A stretch of 64,000 bases of DNA, taken from contig JBAIZL010000001.1 in NCBI GenBank assembly GCA_036971475.1, positions 149,856,044-149,920,043 of the forward strand, read 5' to 3'. Below, one piece after another: positions 32,480 through 46,300 of this stretch. Every line of letters begins with the position of its first letter. The first letter of the stretch is position 1. Below the pieces are notes generated by a model, which was not told where the DNA came from, ran no database searches, and was given only the letters and a program-made list of their open reading frames with translations. The stretch comes from Prosapia bicincta (taxonomy: Eukaryota > Arthropoda > Insecta > Hemiptera > Cercopidae). The position numbers and the translations under genes were made by a program.

Positions 32480-34125
32480 GATATAGATTATGCACATTTA
32501 CATTGGGCTCTCTATTATTAGTATTTTGAGAGGCCGAAATATTTGCATTACTATACTAAATATTGAAATAGATCGAACCATACATTCAAATAGATTGGAT
32601 AACTTACAGATATTATTTTATTCAAATGCATATTATTTAATAGATAGATAGAAAATCTAGAATTGAACGAAAGTTACTGGTTCCTGAAGTTAAGATCTTG
32701 ACGAGATTCAAAATTAGGTTAAAGTTTGTTTAATCTAGAGAGAAACAAATATTAATAACCTAAACTAATTTATTACTACTATTTATTTTTGTTTATTGTA
32801 ATTTTTTTTAAAAAAACATTAAATCAGGTATTTTATAATTTCATACACCTCCTTCCAGAGCAGTCCTGTTGCGTTAATCAGAGGGAAATTATGGACTGGA
32901 GTAATTTTAATTATCAGTGACTGTAGTGGTGAGAGAGGGGACGTCAGTGAAAACCTTCTATTATGACACACTGCTTCAGTCTGTACACAGCTACAGTACC
33001 TCGCGATCGTGTTGCTATAGTAACTGGAATAACAATCTATGAAGATTGGACATTAGCATCATTCTGTAAGTAACGGCAGTAGGCCATATTTTTTCACAAT
33101 TCACAGCCGTCTTGTTATGTATAGCTACTAATCTGCAATCTAATTAGTTATTTTTTTAAACTTTTAAATCACCATATCTATAAACATTCCATAGAAATGC
33201 TCTATTAATTTGCATCTCGTTTTAGTCTTTTACTCTCTCTTAATGCAGGAAACTTATGACCACTCCACACAAAATAATACTCAGGACCAAAATCATCGCA
33301 TTATACTTACCAGTGCGTGTCTCTTATAACCGTGTCTCTGACCTTTAAATCGCTTGGGTGGACTGGGCTGCAGTGCGGGGTCAAAACCCAACACTTAAGA
33401 AAACATCAGTGTGGTGTTTAAAGTGTAAACAGCTTTATTTAACTAAATGATAAAACTGTAATAGTTTGATGTAGATCTTTAAATGTGTTGCTCTGCTTCT
33501 GCAAAGAAAGATACGTGATTACGAAAGAGACGATATATGTATTGTATAATGTTTTCAGTAGGCTAGTAGTCAAATGCTAGAGCAGAACGAGGGACAGCAT
33601 TAAACCTCATGCACTTGTACTTACCTAAATGTGAAGAAATGTTTGCTGCTTATCGACTTGTCGCGGGTATGTTTTTCGCGGGTATGTTTTTCACGTGGTT
33701 TAATTTTATATATCAAGATATCTATAACTTTGTTCCAAACCTGTACTTTAGCAATGATAGCAAACAGATTTGAAAACAGTGATACAATATTGGAAGACTG
33801 TAGTTTATAGCGCATTTAACCTGAAAGTTAAATCTTGATGGAGTATAAAACAGTGAAACGCCAAATAGCATACACACTAGTTGTACAAATAGTGTTATGT
33901 TTTGTATTTTTGAAGTCATACAAAAGCTTTTCAAAATAAACAAGAGTGAAATGATAGTTAAAGTAAATATTCATGCTTGCTGTCCGGAACGTTTACCTAG
34001 AAAATCCTGTGATAAGTTTACGTGAAGATGTTTTTTGTACATTAATAGTATTTTATTTCATTGAATATAATGGGAATATTAATTATAAGGACAAGACTAC
34101 TTATACATATATATATATATATAAA

Positions 34126-34128
<3 letters not shown>
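32480..34128. other. Intergenic; possible 5' UTR or promoter area
   Basis: No coding similarity. A mixed-composition stretch at about 32860-33080 ends CATTCTGTAAGT, a plausible splice donor. It could be a 5' non-coding exon of gene 2, whose first coding exon has an upstream acceptor at 43169, but nothing else supports this. Confidence 0.2.
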
Positions 34129-35320
<1,192 letters not shown>

Positions 35321-35321
35321 T

Positions 35322-36307
35322 TAAACGTTTTTGTTCAGCTGTACAGGACTATTGGCACCAAGGCTTGTTACAAAAGTTTTTGTTCAGCTGTACAGGACTA
35401 TTGGCACCAAGGCTTGTTACAAAAGTTTTTGTTCAGCTGTACAGGACTATTGGCACCAAGGCTTGTTACAAAAGTTTTTGTTGGGCTGTACAGGACTCTT
35501 GGCACCAAGGCTTGTTACAAAAGTTTTTGTTCAGCTGTACAGGACTATTGGCACCAAGGCTTGTTACAAAAGTTTTTGTTCAGCTGTACAGGACTATTGG
35601 CACCATGGCTTGTTACAAAAGTTTTTGTTCAGCTGTACAGGACTATTGGCACCATGGCTTGTTACAAAAGTTTTTGTTCAGCTGTACAGGACTATTGGCA
35701 CCAAGGCTTGTTACAAAAGTTTTTGTTGGGCTGTACAGGACTATTGGCACCAAGGCTTGTTACAAAAGTTTTTGTTCTGCTGTACAGGACTATTGGCACC
35801 AAGGCTTGTTACAAAAGTTTTTGTTCAGCTGTACAGGACTATTGGCACCAAGGCTTGTTACAAAAGTTTTTGTTCAGCTGTACAGGACTATTGGCACCAA
35901 GGCTTGTTACAAAAGTTTTTGTTCAGCTGTACAGGACTATTGGCACCAAGGCTTGTTACAAAAGTGTTTGTTGGGCTGTACAGGACTATTGGCACCAAGG
36001 CTTGTTACAAAAGTTTTTGTTCAGCTGTACAGGACTATTGGCACCAAGGCTTGTTACAAAAGTTTTTGTTGGGCTGTACAGGACTCTCGGCCCCAAGACT
36101 TGTTACAAAAGATTTTGTTCAGCTGTACAGGACTATTGGCACCAAGGCTTGTTACAAAAGTTTTTGTTGGGCTGTACAGGACTATTGGCACCAAGGCTTG
36201 TTACAAAAGTTTTTGTTCAGCTGTACAGGACTATTGGCACCAAGGCTTGTTACAAAAGTTTTTGTTGGGCTGTACAGGACTCTCGGCCCCAAGACTTGTT
36301 ACAAAAG
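35322..36307. repeat. Minisatellite, 49-bp unit, 20 copies
   Basis: Unit starts GTTCAGCTGTACAGGACTAT and recurs every 49 bp (35333, 35382, 35431 and so on). Variants: GTTGGGCTG in six copies, CTCTCGGCCCCAAGAC in two of those, and CCATGG in two. As 49 is not divisible by three and the unit lacks stops in all + frames, three overlapping frames of over 300 codons arise by chance; they are not genes. Confidence 0.97.
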
Positions 36308-37735
36308 GTTGAAGGTATTAATTTTGTTAATGGTATTTTATTGTGGTAATTTTTTCTGTTCAGTGAAACACTTTCATCGCTCAATATAGCCTAAGATTAA
36401 AATGGTGACAAGTGCCACGAGTTATTTGTCTTAATTAATTCGAGATTAGGTGAAAGTTAATGCAAAATACAATGTAAGGTTCATGGAAAGTCGATCTTAA
36501 TAAAACCCTAAAGCTGATATATTCCAGAACCAATGGTTCGAGAAAAACATGATTTCTCGATGAAATCCTTTTTAACACATAACTCATAGTCGCATAACCA
36601 GGCAGATCATCATTTAACATCGGTATAAATAATATGCCATTCATAAAAACAATGACCAACCGCTAATAACACTCTTCTATAAATCAGCCAAACTCAAATT
36701 TTAAATCCTTTTTAGGTTTAGAGAAAAATATTTGTATCACAAATTTCGTATAGTGACAAAGAAAATTTATATTTTCTTAACAAATTCTATTAGTAATCCA
36801 AATAAAGCCATATAATTATATTTATCAAAAGTATAAAAGCATTTTTATTAGTTTGGTTAGTTATTTGAGGTTTTCACATAAGTTATAAATAATAACAATA
36901 ACTAAAACTAGTAATAGTGTGAGACGTTTATTACTTTACACGTAAATAATAATTACACATATCTATAGGAGTATTTGTTATATAATAAAGTAGAAAATGT
37001 GGGTTTCATATACTGGTGTTTTCTGATAGTTCAGCAATATTTCCACTTATTATACTAATAGTAGAAGTATTTTGTCATTAAGAATGTATTTTAACAAACA
37101 CTGTTGGTTGTAATTATATAAGGTCCCATCGATAAGGCCGTATACTATTTCATTTGTGAACTATTTCAATAAAGCATTGTAAATTTAAAATCTACGTTTA
37201 GTGTTTTTTCCTAATTTCTCTAAATACTGCTAATTTAAAAGGAAAAAAATAAGAATAAAGTATCAATACAGAGTATCTAAAAATTGTACACAATAAAGAT
37301 AAGTTTGATTTAAAAATATACAAAGGAAAGAACACTTTTCAAAACTGGAAGTAAATACAACAAACAAATATTGGCTCTTCCTCACACAAATGGGATAAAT
37401 ATAAAACGATTTACCAGAGCACTAAATTAAAAAAATATTATTAGGATACATATATTGAAAATTTATGAAACAAAATACCAATCGAAAAAATTTATTGTAC
37501 ATTATGACAAATATCTAGAGATATATACAATTTAAACCAATTCTTATTGCCCATTAAAAATATTCAGAGATTTCTCACGATACTAAAATACCAAATTATT
37601 GAATAAATGTACAAAAAAGGCTGATAATGTAAATCTGGGAACATTACGGATTTACGAAAGTAATCAACGAACCAATCTAAATAAAATTTAACCATGAAAA
37701 TGATTAAAATTAAAAATTATATTTACCCCTTAAAG
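36308..37735. other. Intergenic, nothing recognised
   Basis: AT-rich sequence between two minisatellites. No coding similarity or transposon ends. Confidence 0.45.
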
Positions 37736-39118
37736 CAACAGATACTGACAAACCACGGACGCAGATACTGACAAACCACGGGCGCAGATACTGACAAACC
37801 ACGGACGCAGATACTGACAAACCACGGACGCAGATACTGACAAACCACGGACGCAGATACTGACGAACCACGGACGCAGGTACTGACAAACCACGGACGC
37901 AGATACTGACAAACCACGGAAGCAGATACTGACAAACCACGGACGCAGAGACTGACAAACCACGGACGCAGATACTGACTAACCACGGACGCAGATACTA
38001 ACTAACCACGGACGCAGATACTGACAAACCACGGACGCAGGTACTGACAAACCACGGACGCAGATACTGACAAACCACGGACGCAGATACTGACAAACCA
38101 CGGACGCAGATACTGACAAATCACGGACGCAGGTACTGACAAACCACGGACGCAGATACTGACAAACCACGGACGCAGATACTAACTAACCACGGACGCA
38201 GATACTGACAAACCACGGACGCAGGTACTGACAAACCACGGACGCAGATACTGACAAACCACGGACGCAGATACTGACAAACCACGGACGCAGATACTGA
38301 CAAATCACGGACGCCGATACTGACAAACCACGGACGCAGATACTGACAAACCACGGACGCAGATACTAACTAACCACGGACGCAGATACTGACAAACCAC
38401 GGACGCAGATACTAACTAACCACGGACGCAGATACTGACAAACCACGGACGCAGGTACTGACAAACCACGGACGCAGATACTGACAAACCACGGACGCAG
38501 ATACTGACAAACCACGGACGCAGATACTGACAAATCACGGACGCAGGTACTGACAAACTACGGACGCAGATACTGACAAACTACGGACGCAGATACTGAC
38601 AAACCACGGACGCAGATACTGACAAATTACGGACGCAGATACTGACAAACCACGGACGCAGATACTGACAAACTACGGACGCAGATACTGACAAACCACG
38701 GACGCAGATACTGACAAACCACGGACGCAGATACTGACAAACCACGGACGCAGATACTGACAAACCACGGACGCAGATACTGACAAACCACGGACGCAGA
38801 TACTGACAAACCACGGACGCAGATACTGACAAACCACGGACGCAGATACTGACAAACCACGGACGCAGATACTGACAAACCACGGTCGCAGATACTGACA
38901 AACCACGGACGCAGATACTGACAAACTACGGACGCAGATACTGACAAACCACGGACGCAGATACTGACAAATCACGGACGCAGATACTGACAAACTACGG
39001 ACGCAGATACTGACAAACCACGGACGCAGATACTGACAAACCACGGACGCAGATACTGACAAACCACGGACGCAGGTACTGACAAACCACGGACGCAGAT
39101 ACTGACAAACCACGGACG
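37736..39118. repeat. Minisatellite, 23-bp unit, about 60 copies
   Basis: Unit GACAAACCACGGACGCAGAT plus ACT, with variants (GGTACT, AACTAACC, AAATCACGG and AACTACGG). Blocks of several units recur in the same order around 38000-38530, showing higher-order duplication. Each unit has two CpGs in a CpG-poor setting. Minus-strand open frames (SVSASVVCQYLRPWFVSICV) are repeat translations. Confidence 0.97.
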
Positions 39119-42100
39119 CTAGCACGTATTCCAATACCCGTGCAATTAAACTAAGAATAAAGTTTTTTTAACGCCTTATAATAGACCTGTATGGGACTTT
39201 AGTAGACTTTTCCGGGATAACACCCGATGAATTTCGCTAATGCTGTCTTGTATATTTAGGCTACAACACATACGCTCAACATTTCACATTAGCATTATCT
39301 TTGTCCTTCATTCCAGATTTATCACTACAATCCATATCTACGTCCTGTTCCTCAAATGATTCATCTACTGGCACACGAACGTTAGAAGAATTGCCAAATC
39401 CTTCTTGAATCTCTAGAGTAGGAGAATTGAAAAATCACTGCTGTGGGTTTACATTGTTTTAAAATATTTATTGACTAACATTTTATTTAAAACAACTTCT
39501 TATGGTAGCCTCAGTGTCAAATTATTTTAGGTTTTCCAAGTAATGGTCGTTAGTAATTAAAGGGTTCGGTAGGAAAACGTTGGTCAGTGGGACTGGCTTT
39601 CAGAAGTTCTACATCATTAGAAGAATGTACCTAAGAGAGATTTTATTTTTATAAAATTCTATTTTACAGAATACAGCTCAAGGTGCACTTTTTGATTCCT
39701 TGATTCCTGCCACTTTTTTTTACTCTTCCCTGCTTCTAATTTACGTTTAGCCTCTTCGATTGCTTAGGCAGTAATTAGAGCTCTTTCTAATTTCCGTTTC
39801 TGAGGCGCCATTTTGCAGAATTTGGTTACTTTACTCTAGCAAATTGGACCTCCTCAGTAATACACTTCAACTTGCTCATATATTTTGCAACAGCGCTACC
39901 GTCTTGCTGGGTTACAAAAACGTCCCAACGGGACGAAATGTTTGAGACTTTATTAGTTTTTAGTTTAGGCTAAATAAAGATACATCAACTTCACGTAAAT
40001 CTCGCCAACACAATCGGAGACGAACTCATACTACAAATCTTACTAGACACTAATAACTGGACAAGGAATAAAGAAACGGAGCGATCGAAAACGTTCTTTT
40101 ATTTAAAAAAACGAGAAATTTTTATTTAAAGACACGGAAAATCCAAACCAAAAGAGTTTGGTCTTTCATATCTTTGAATCTCCTACTCGCCAAACAAACA
40201 CCAAAACGACTACCTCATTAATAAGATTTCCATTCGTAAAAATATCTTCTGTTATTTTAATTTCACCGATCAAATCTACTGTTAAATTTGACCGTTGCCA
40301 ATGTTTAGCCAATGACAAATCTTTTATTATATACGGTGTGTTAAAAAAAACAAATCCCCTGAAATACCTCGTCTGTCAAAGAATATCAATTCTTGGAATT
40401 CCTTACCTTTAGATTATACTAGTTTGTTACTTATATAATACTTTTGCATAATATATTAATCAACTGAATGCAAAGTTTTTGTTTTTATCATAGAATGGTA
40501 TTAAGAATACGTTATACATATCTCAATATTAGGTAATATCACTATTATTTTTAACTAACTCCCTTAGAATCACCATCGAGTAAAGTTCGATACACAAGCA
40601 TACATACAGCAATAGCCTATCTCATTTAATAATTATAGGTTGTCCCTACAATTTTACACCTGTCTGCTAAATAAGCTAACTTTATTCCTTAAATTAGTCT
40701 TTCTAGACTAATTGTAGGCTTATGTACTCTTTGTTCTACATTCCTTAAACTAGCGAATTTTATGGAAAATGAGACTAGGGAATTGATTCCTAAGCCCCTA
40801 TAGCGAAATTTTCAGGAAAATCGTTTATCCGTTTGGAAAACAGTTCGACAAACACACCTACATAGGCTTAGTACTTGTTTAATATAATATTAGGTTACAT
40901 AAATTATAAGAAAGTTGTAGACTAAATAACTATTTATTAATTCACACACATTTATGGGTACTATTGTTCATTTACGCACTAAACATTTATAGAAGGGTCA
41001 AAACACTCTTTGAATTACAATCTATATAGTATATTTTATTTTACCCTTCTCGCTGTGCATAAGTATTGAAGCAACTGAAAGTTTAGCCATTTGAGGTACC
41101 GGTACTATATAAATTCGTTTGCAGAATACCGTAAAATTATTAAGAGAAAAAAATTATATACTTGAATGGTTACATTACAAAATTAGAATGCAATTTGTTC
41201 ACATATATTTTCATTATGTAGGTTATCTTTCATAATTCTTTGTTTATTGTAGTATTGTACACATTTCTGTATTCAAAACAATTACAAAAAAATTCACAAA
41301 CATTTTACGTTTCCAACCAACTCTTCTACTATCCTAAACTAGATAGTACTTTACATAAATTTCATTTTAAAATATTGCATTTACATAAAAAAATTTATAT
41401 TAATAATTTAAAGACAAAAATTTTTATAACTTTTCTTTGCTGTCTTATAAAGCTATTTTCATTTTTAATTAGTTTTCACCTTTGTTATATTCTTACTCAA
41501 CATCATTCGTATTTACTCACACCTACATTTTGTTGCAGTTTGCAATCTCCAAATCCCTCTACACATATCTCATATTCCACATATTCTACTATTAGAATAA
41601 CAAGGCAAGTTAACATAGGCTACTAATACTGGTAGCCCCTATCTTCAAGTGTTTTTAGTAATAAATTACGTCTTTGCTTCTGCTATTGTCTTGTTGAAAA
41701 ATATTAAATGTAATTGAAAAATTTAATTTGTCTTTTATGATAAATTAAGATTTTTAATTCATTCAATATCAGTAGAAAGGGATCTATGTAAAACTCGTTA
41801 ATTATTAATGGTGTTGAGAACTCCTAATTGATTTTGCTCCTAATTTTTTATGATAAATACTCTAAAAACTTCTCATAAGATTTGAATACTTATTTCATTA
41901 ATTTATTTAGTCTATGTGTTACTGCTGTTGAATTAATGACGGCCAAGCCATTATACATCTGGCAAGTAGCATACGCTCATTACAAGGTCATTTATAGTTG
42001 ACTTTTAAACAAACATGTCAAATTCATGAGTAAAGATTAAGATACAAAATGGCCCATTACATGATAACTCATTGACAGCTTGTTTGTCAAAAATGAAAGC

Positions 42101-42433
42101 TTGTTAGATTGATCCCTTAATCAAACTATCGTCTGAAGGTTATATGGACATATGCTTATAATAATTTATAAAAGACGTTTTTTCAAGGTTCTTTAGATTC
42201 TTCACTCATTACTCTATGAAGTAAATGTATTATTAATAGTTCCTTCAACAAACACAAATAAAAACCACTTGAACAACTTCTTTCTATTTATTTTTATTAC
42301 TATTAACATTTCTTCACAAGAAAAAAATGAAATATTTATGTTGTTTATATTTAGGCAAACCCTTTTTATAAAACCCAAATAAAACATATAGTTCAATATA
42401 CAAACATACACGTAACCCATACACAACACAAAC

Positions 42434-42476
<43 letters not shown>

Positions 42477-42630
42477 TAACTCAGAAAAACGAACACACAA
42501 ATAATAATACATAAACACACACACACACTACAAACACCGAAACTTACAAACAAATACGCATACACACACATACATAAACACACAAAAATACACCCACACA
42601 TAACTCATAAATACACACACCACACACACA

Positions 42631-42667
<37 letters not shown>

Positions 42668-43169
42668 ACACACACATGTTTGGATTTGTGTATGTAAGTT
42701 TGTGTAGGGGGGTGTAACAATTTCAATTTCAGTATTAGTTTTGTTTTTCATAAAACCAAAATTTTATTAAAAATTGTACTATTTTAATTCAGAGTGTTGA
42801 AAAATTATACAAAATTATACAGGTTCTATTGTTCCTGTATCACTATTTTAAGTTATTTTGCTAGAATATCATGTCAAATGTCCTCTGGTTAGCATAATAT
42901 ATAACCATATTTGTTAAATCAATATTTTCATTGAACACAGTCTATTTAGAAATGACATTTTCATGATTTAATCTTAAAACCATGCTTTGATCAATGGTTG
43001 TCATAAAAGATACAGCAGTTTAGTTTGATTTCAGTTTTAAGACACCCTATTTATAAATTCTTTTAAAATGATTTGGTGTAGTGTGGTAAATATAAAGAGA
43101 TATTGCAAAAATTTATGAAGAGAGTTACAAATTTCAGTAAATCGTAGTAATATTTTTACTATTTTGCAG
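39119..43169. other. Intergenic upstream of gene 2
   Basis: No gene recognised. The minus strand at about 39935-39820 is briefly open but could not be assigned. CA-rich microsatellite blocks lie at 42430-42473, 42515-42530 and 42600-42677. The promoter of gene 2 should lie in or before this stretch, but no core element can be called with confidence. Confidence 0.4.
42430..42677. repeat. (CA)n microsatellite cluster
   Basis: Imperfect CA-rich tract. GT-type open frames on the minus strand are artefacts. Confidence 0.9.
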
Positions 43170-43379
43170 GACCTTCTTATTAACTGGATATTCAACTATA
43201 TGATGCTACTGCAAACTATAGGATTTGTCACCCTGTTTTATCTACAATTCACAGCCGATGCTGTTACTTATCCAGAGTATAGGCTACCTAGAAATGTTAT
43301 CCCTAAACACTATGTACTTGATATAATCACAAACTTAGAAGAAGATGATTTTAGTTTTAGAGGAAATGTTTGGATTTTG
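43170..43379 (+). CDS. Gene 2 first coding exon with signal peptide
   Basis: The acceptor TTTTGCAG ends at 43169, so an upstream non-coding exon exists. ATG at 43200 (second ATG at 43203) starts [20 protein letters not shown], a signal peptide. Mature sequence begins about VTYPEYRLP. Phase 0 end before GTAAGT. Translation counted from 43200 gives 60 codons. Confidence 0.92.
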
Positions 43380-46300
43380 GTAAGTTAGCGTTCTCTGTTT
43401 GTAGCTAAACACACTTGAATATAATGCATTGGAATTTCTAACATTTTTTAAGTATTAAACACACTGAAATGTTTATAATTGTGTATCAATAATTCAACAA
43501 ATTCTTATTTATGACTTTATTAAAATCTGTAACTGAATATTATTAAAACTAGTATCATTTGTTATTACCAAGACCATTTTGAACTTTCAATGCTTGAAAA
43601 ATGTTCAAAGAGTAAACTCTGTGAACCACAATAAAAAATGTATTGTTTAATATAAAGAAGTTCCACACTCTATTCACATACCCTTTTTTAAATAATTTGT
43701 ACTTTGTTTTAAAATTTAGGTAATAATTTTCCAGTTGTTAATTTCAAACGTTATCTATAATTAATTAGTAGAACCTAATATATAATTTCATTAATACATT
43801 TTTTCGGGATCAATATGGTTTTTACGATGACAATATTTCATAAGTTTTTAAAATAAACTCAACACACATGCTCAAAAACATTTACTTAATGCAAGCACTA
43901 GATCTGTTCATGTCCAGGGTTAGCCTACTACTAAAACTACTTATTTTAATACAATACATAATTTTAACAATATTGTAATTTGTGTATGTATTTTTTACCA
44001 AATGAAAGTAAGAAGATCTTGATTTTTATAGAATTAATGTATGGTACTAACAAGTAACCCAGTAAATATTTATTTTTCTCTTGAACTTCAAATGAAACCA
44101 ACAATGTTTTTTAAAAAACAATTATCAAATCTGATAAATTTTATTTTTGAAACTTAATTTTTAAATTGAAATAAATCTATAGTGTATTTTTGCAATTTAA
44201 TTTTTGTTGTTGTTGATTCTTCACATATTTGGCAAGTCAAATATCAAAAATTAAACATTTGATTGTATCTAATGATAGAAGGGTGGTGGTGTAAAAAAAT
44301 CAAGTTACAAAGTTCTGAAATTTGAAGAGAAATAAAAATTAATATAGTGGTGTATAAAGCATTTAACAATATTAACAAATATTAATCAACTATGAACTAT
44401 ATTTTCAATAAATAAAAAAAATACTGTGAATTTATTCATCTACCTAAAATGTACCAATATTTTAATTGGCTATTGTTTGAAAAGGATTTAAAACTAGAAA
44501 CCCCAAGTAGTGTGAGATATTTAGGAGAGATGTCAATACTTGTAAGAAGAAAGTTAAGAAAGAAATAAAAATGTTAACAAAATAATATTTTTTTAAAAAG
44601 AATTCATGTCATGCTCATTCAGATATTCTGTCTCACTGTTTGCATTTGTATTCTTCAATAATGGCCAAAACATTTAGTTACTCAGAGTCTATGAGGTTCA
44701 ATTTGTGGTAGACATTAGGAAATGTTAATTGAAATATATTAGTTAGAAGATTAGGATATGTTAATTATAAATCTTTACCGCCTCGAGTGTTACTGTTCAT
44801 ATTAAATAATTCTAGTTTAGGATGGAAATATACAATCTTTTTCACAAACATTTTGTGAAATATAATCTTTTTCACAATAAATTAAAAATTTACGTGTTAC
44901 ATCTGTATTCCGTAAAATCCCCATAATGCTTCACCATACCGCTTTCAACAATTTGCCTATCTCCACTTTAGGTTACTGTTTCTTTGAATACGCTACATTA
45001 ATGCCTACATTTGACACAAGTACGGGTGCTAACACTGCGTTTATATTGAAGACCATCAAACCGAAAGTAAATGTAAATATGTTGAATTTCTTGAGAGCTT
45101 TATAACCTTGAGATAACTATGTGTTAACAGAAATACTGATAGGTGTAAGAAATGCTTATCTATAATGTAAATGAGGAAAAATATTAAAAAACTAAAATTC
45201 ATTATTTAACAGTCGTGCATGGCATAATTGGTTGCCAGCAATAATTTCTTTCTTTCGTAACTGCAGAAATGCTCCAGAAAAAATACCTCAATAGAAATTA
45301 CATTACATTTTAATACAAATGCTTTTCAAACAGATATGCTACAATAAAAATCAAGCAAATTATTGCAAATTTTAAAAAACTGAATTTTAATTAGGGATGG
45401 GACAGTTCTGATTCTCGATTCCAGGGATCGTCGATTCTAATGGTATTGAAGAAACGTCGATACTCGATTCTCCATTGATTAAAGTGCTGATTCCAATTCT
45501 TGTTTTTTTAACTGTTAAAATATGTATGTGGTGTAATTTATAGGAATATAATTATTAATCAACTATTTCTTCCAAGTATTAGTTGCTTTAAGTGCATTAA
45601 ACGATTTAAGCAAATGCCGATTTGAGATAACGAATATATTATTATTATATATGATGCAAAAAAAAGACGATCAGAAGCATTTATGGTCCATTTGTCACCG
45701 ATCTTCTTACTCTGCTGTTCCACTCTCACTCGGGAGGCCTTGACACTCTCTCTCTCCCCCCCCCCCCCCGACTCTGGCCGCCACCGCTTCATACATGTCA
45801 AAACAAAACAAATAGATAAAGTATTTCCCATTTCTCCAGTTATACAAACTGAAATATCTATTTCCGAAGTTATATTATAATTGTGAACTGAAGTTCATAT
45901 TTGTAATTTTAAATAATTCATTACTTTTATCCAATATGTTTGCCACCCTTTCAGAAATTATTATTCATAAATTAAGTTCAAATTTTTTGTGTAGCATATT
46001 ACATTGAAACTGAACTTTTAAAAGACTTCACCATATGACCAAGATGTTAAATAAATTAATTAATATAGAATATTATGTACGCCTATATAACTTCAAAGAA
46101 TAACGATTCGACTTAAGATCGAGAATAGAAAGAAAATGATGAGAACTGAAATTTTAGGTATCGGCATATCCCTAATTTTAATTATTTAATATTTACATAA
46201 CATTTATTTCAACTGATTTTTACTTATTCAAAATAGATTATTAATCAGCAATTTGTGCTGACTGAAGAATAATGAGTGACTATGACTAGAATTTGTAAAT

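Noticed and set aside
37710..39134. Minus-strand frames repeating SASVVCQYLRPWFVSICV
   Set aside because: Translation of the 23-bp minisatellite.
39820..39935. Minus-strand stretch reminiscent of a BED-type zinc finger transposase start
   Set aside because: The Cys and His ligands are not in place and the frame is short, so no call was made.
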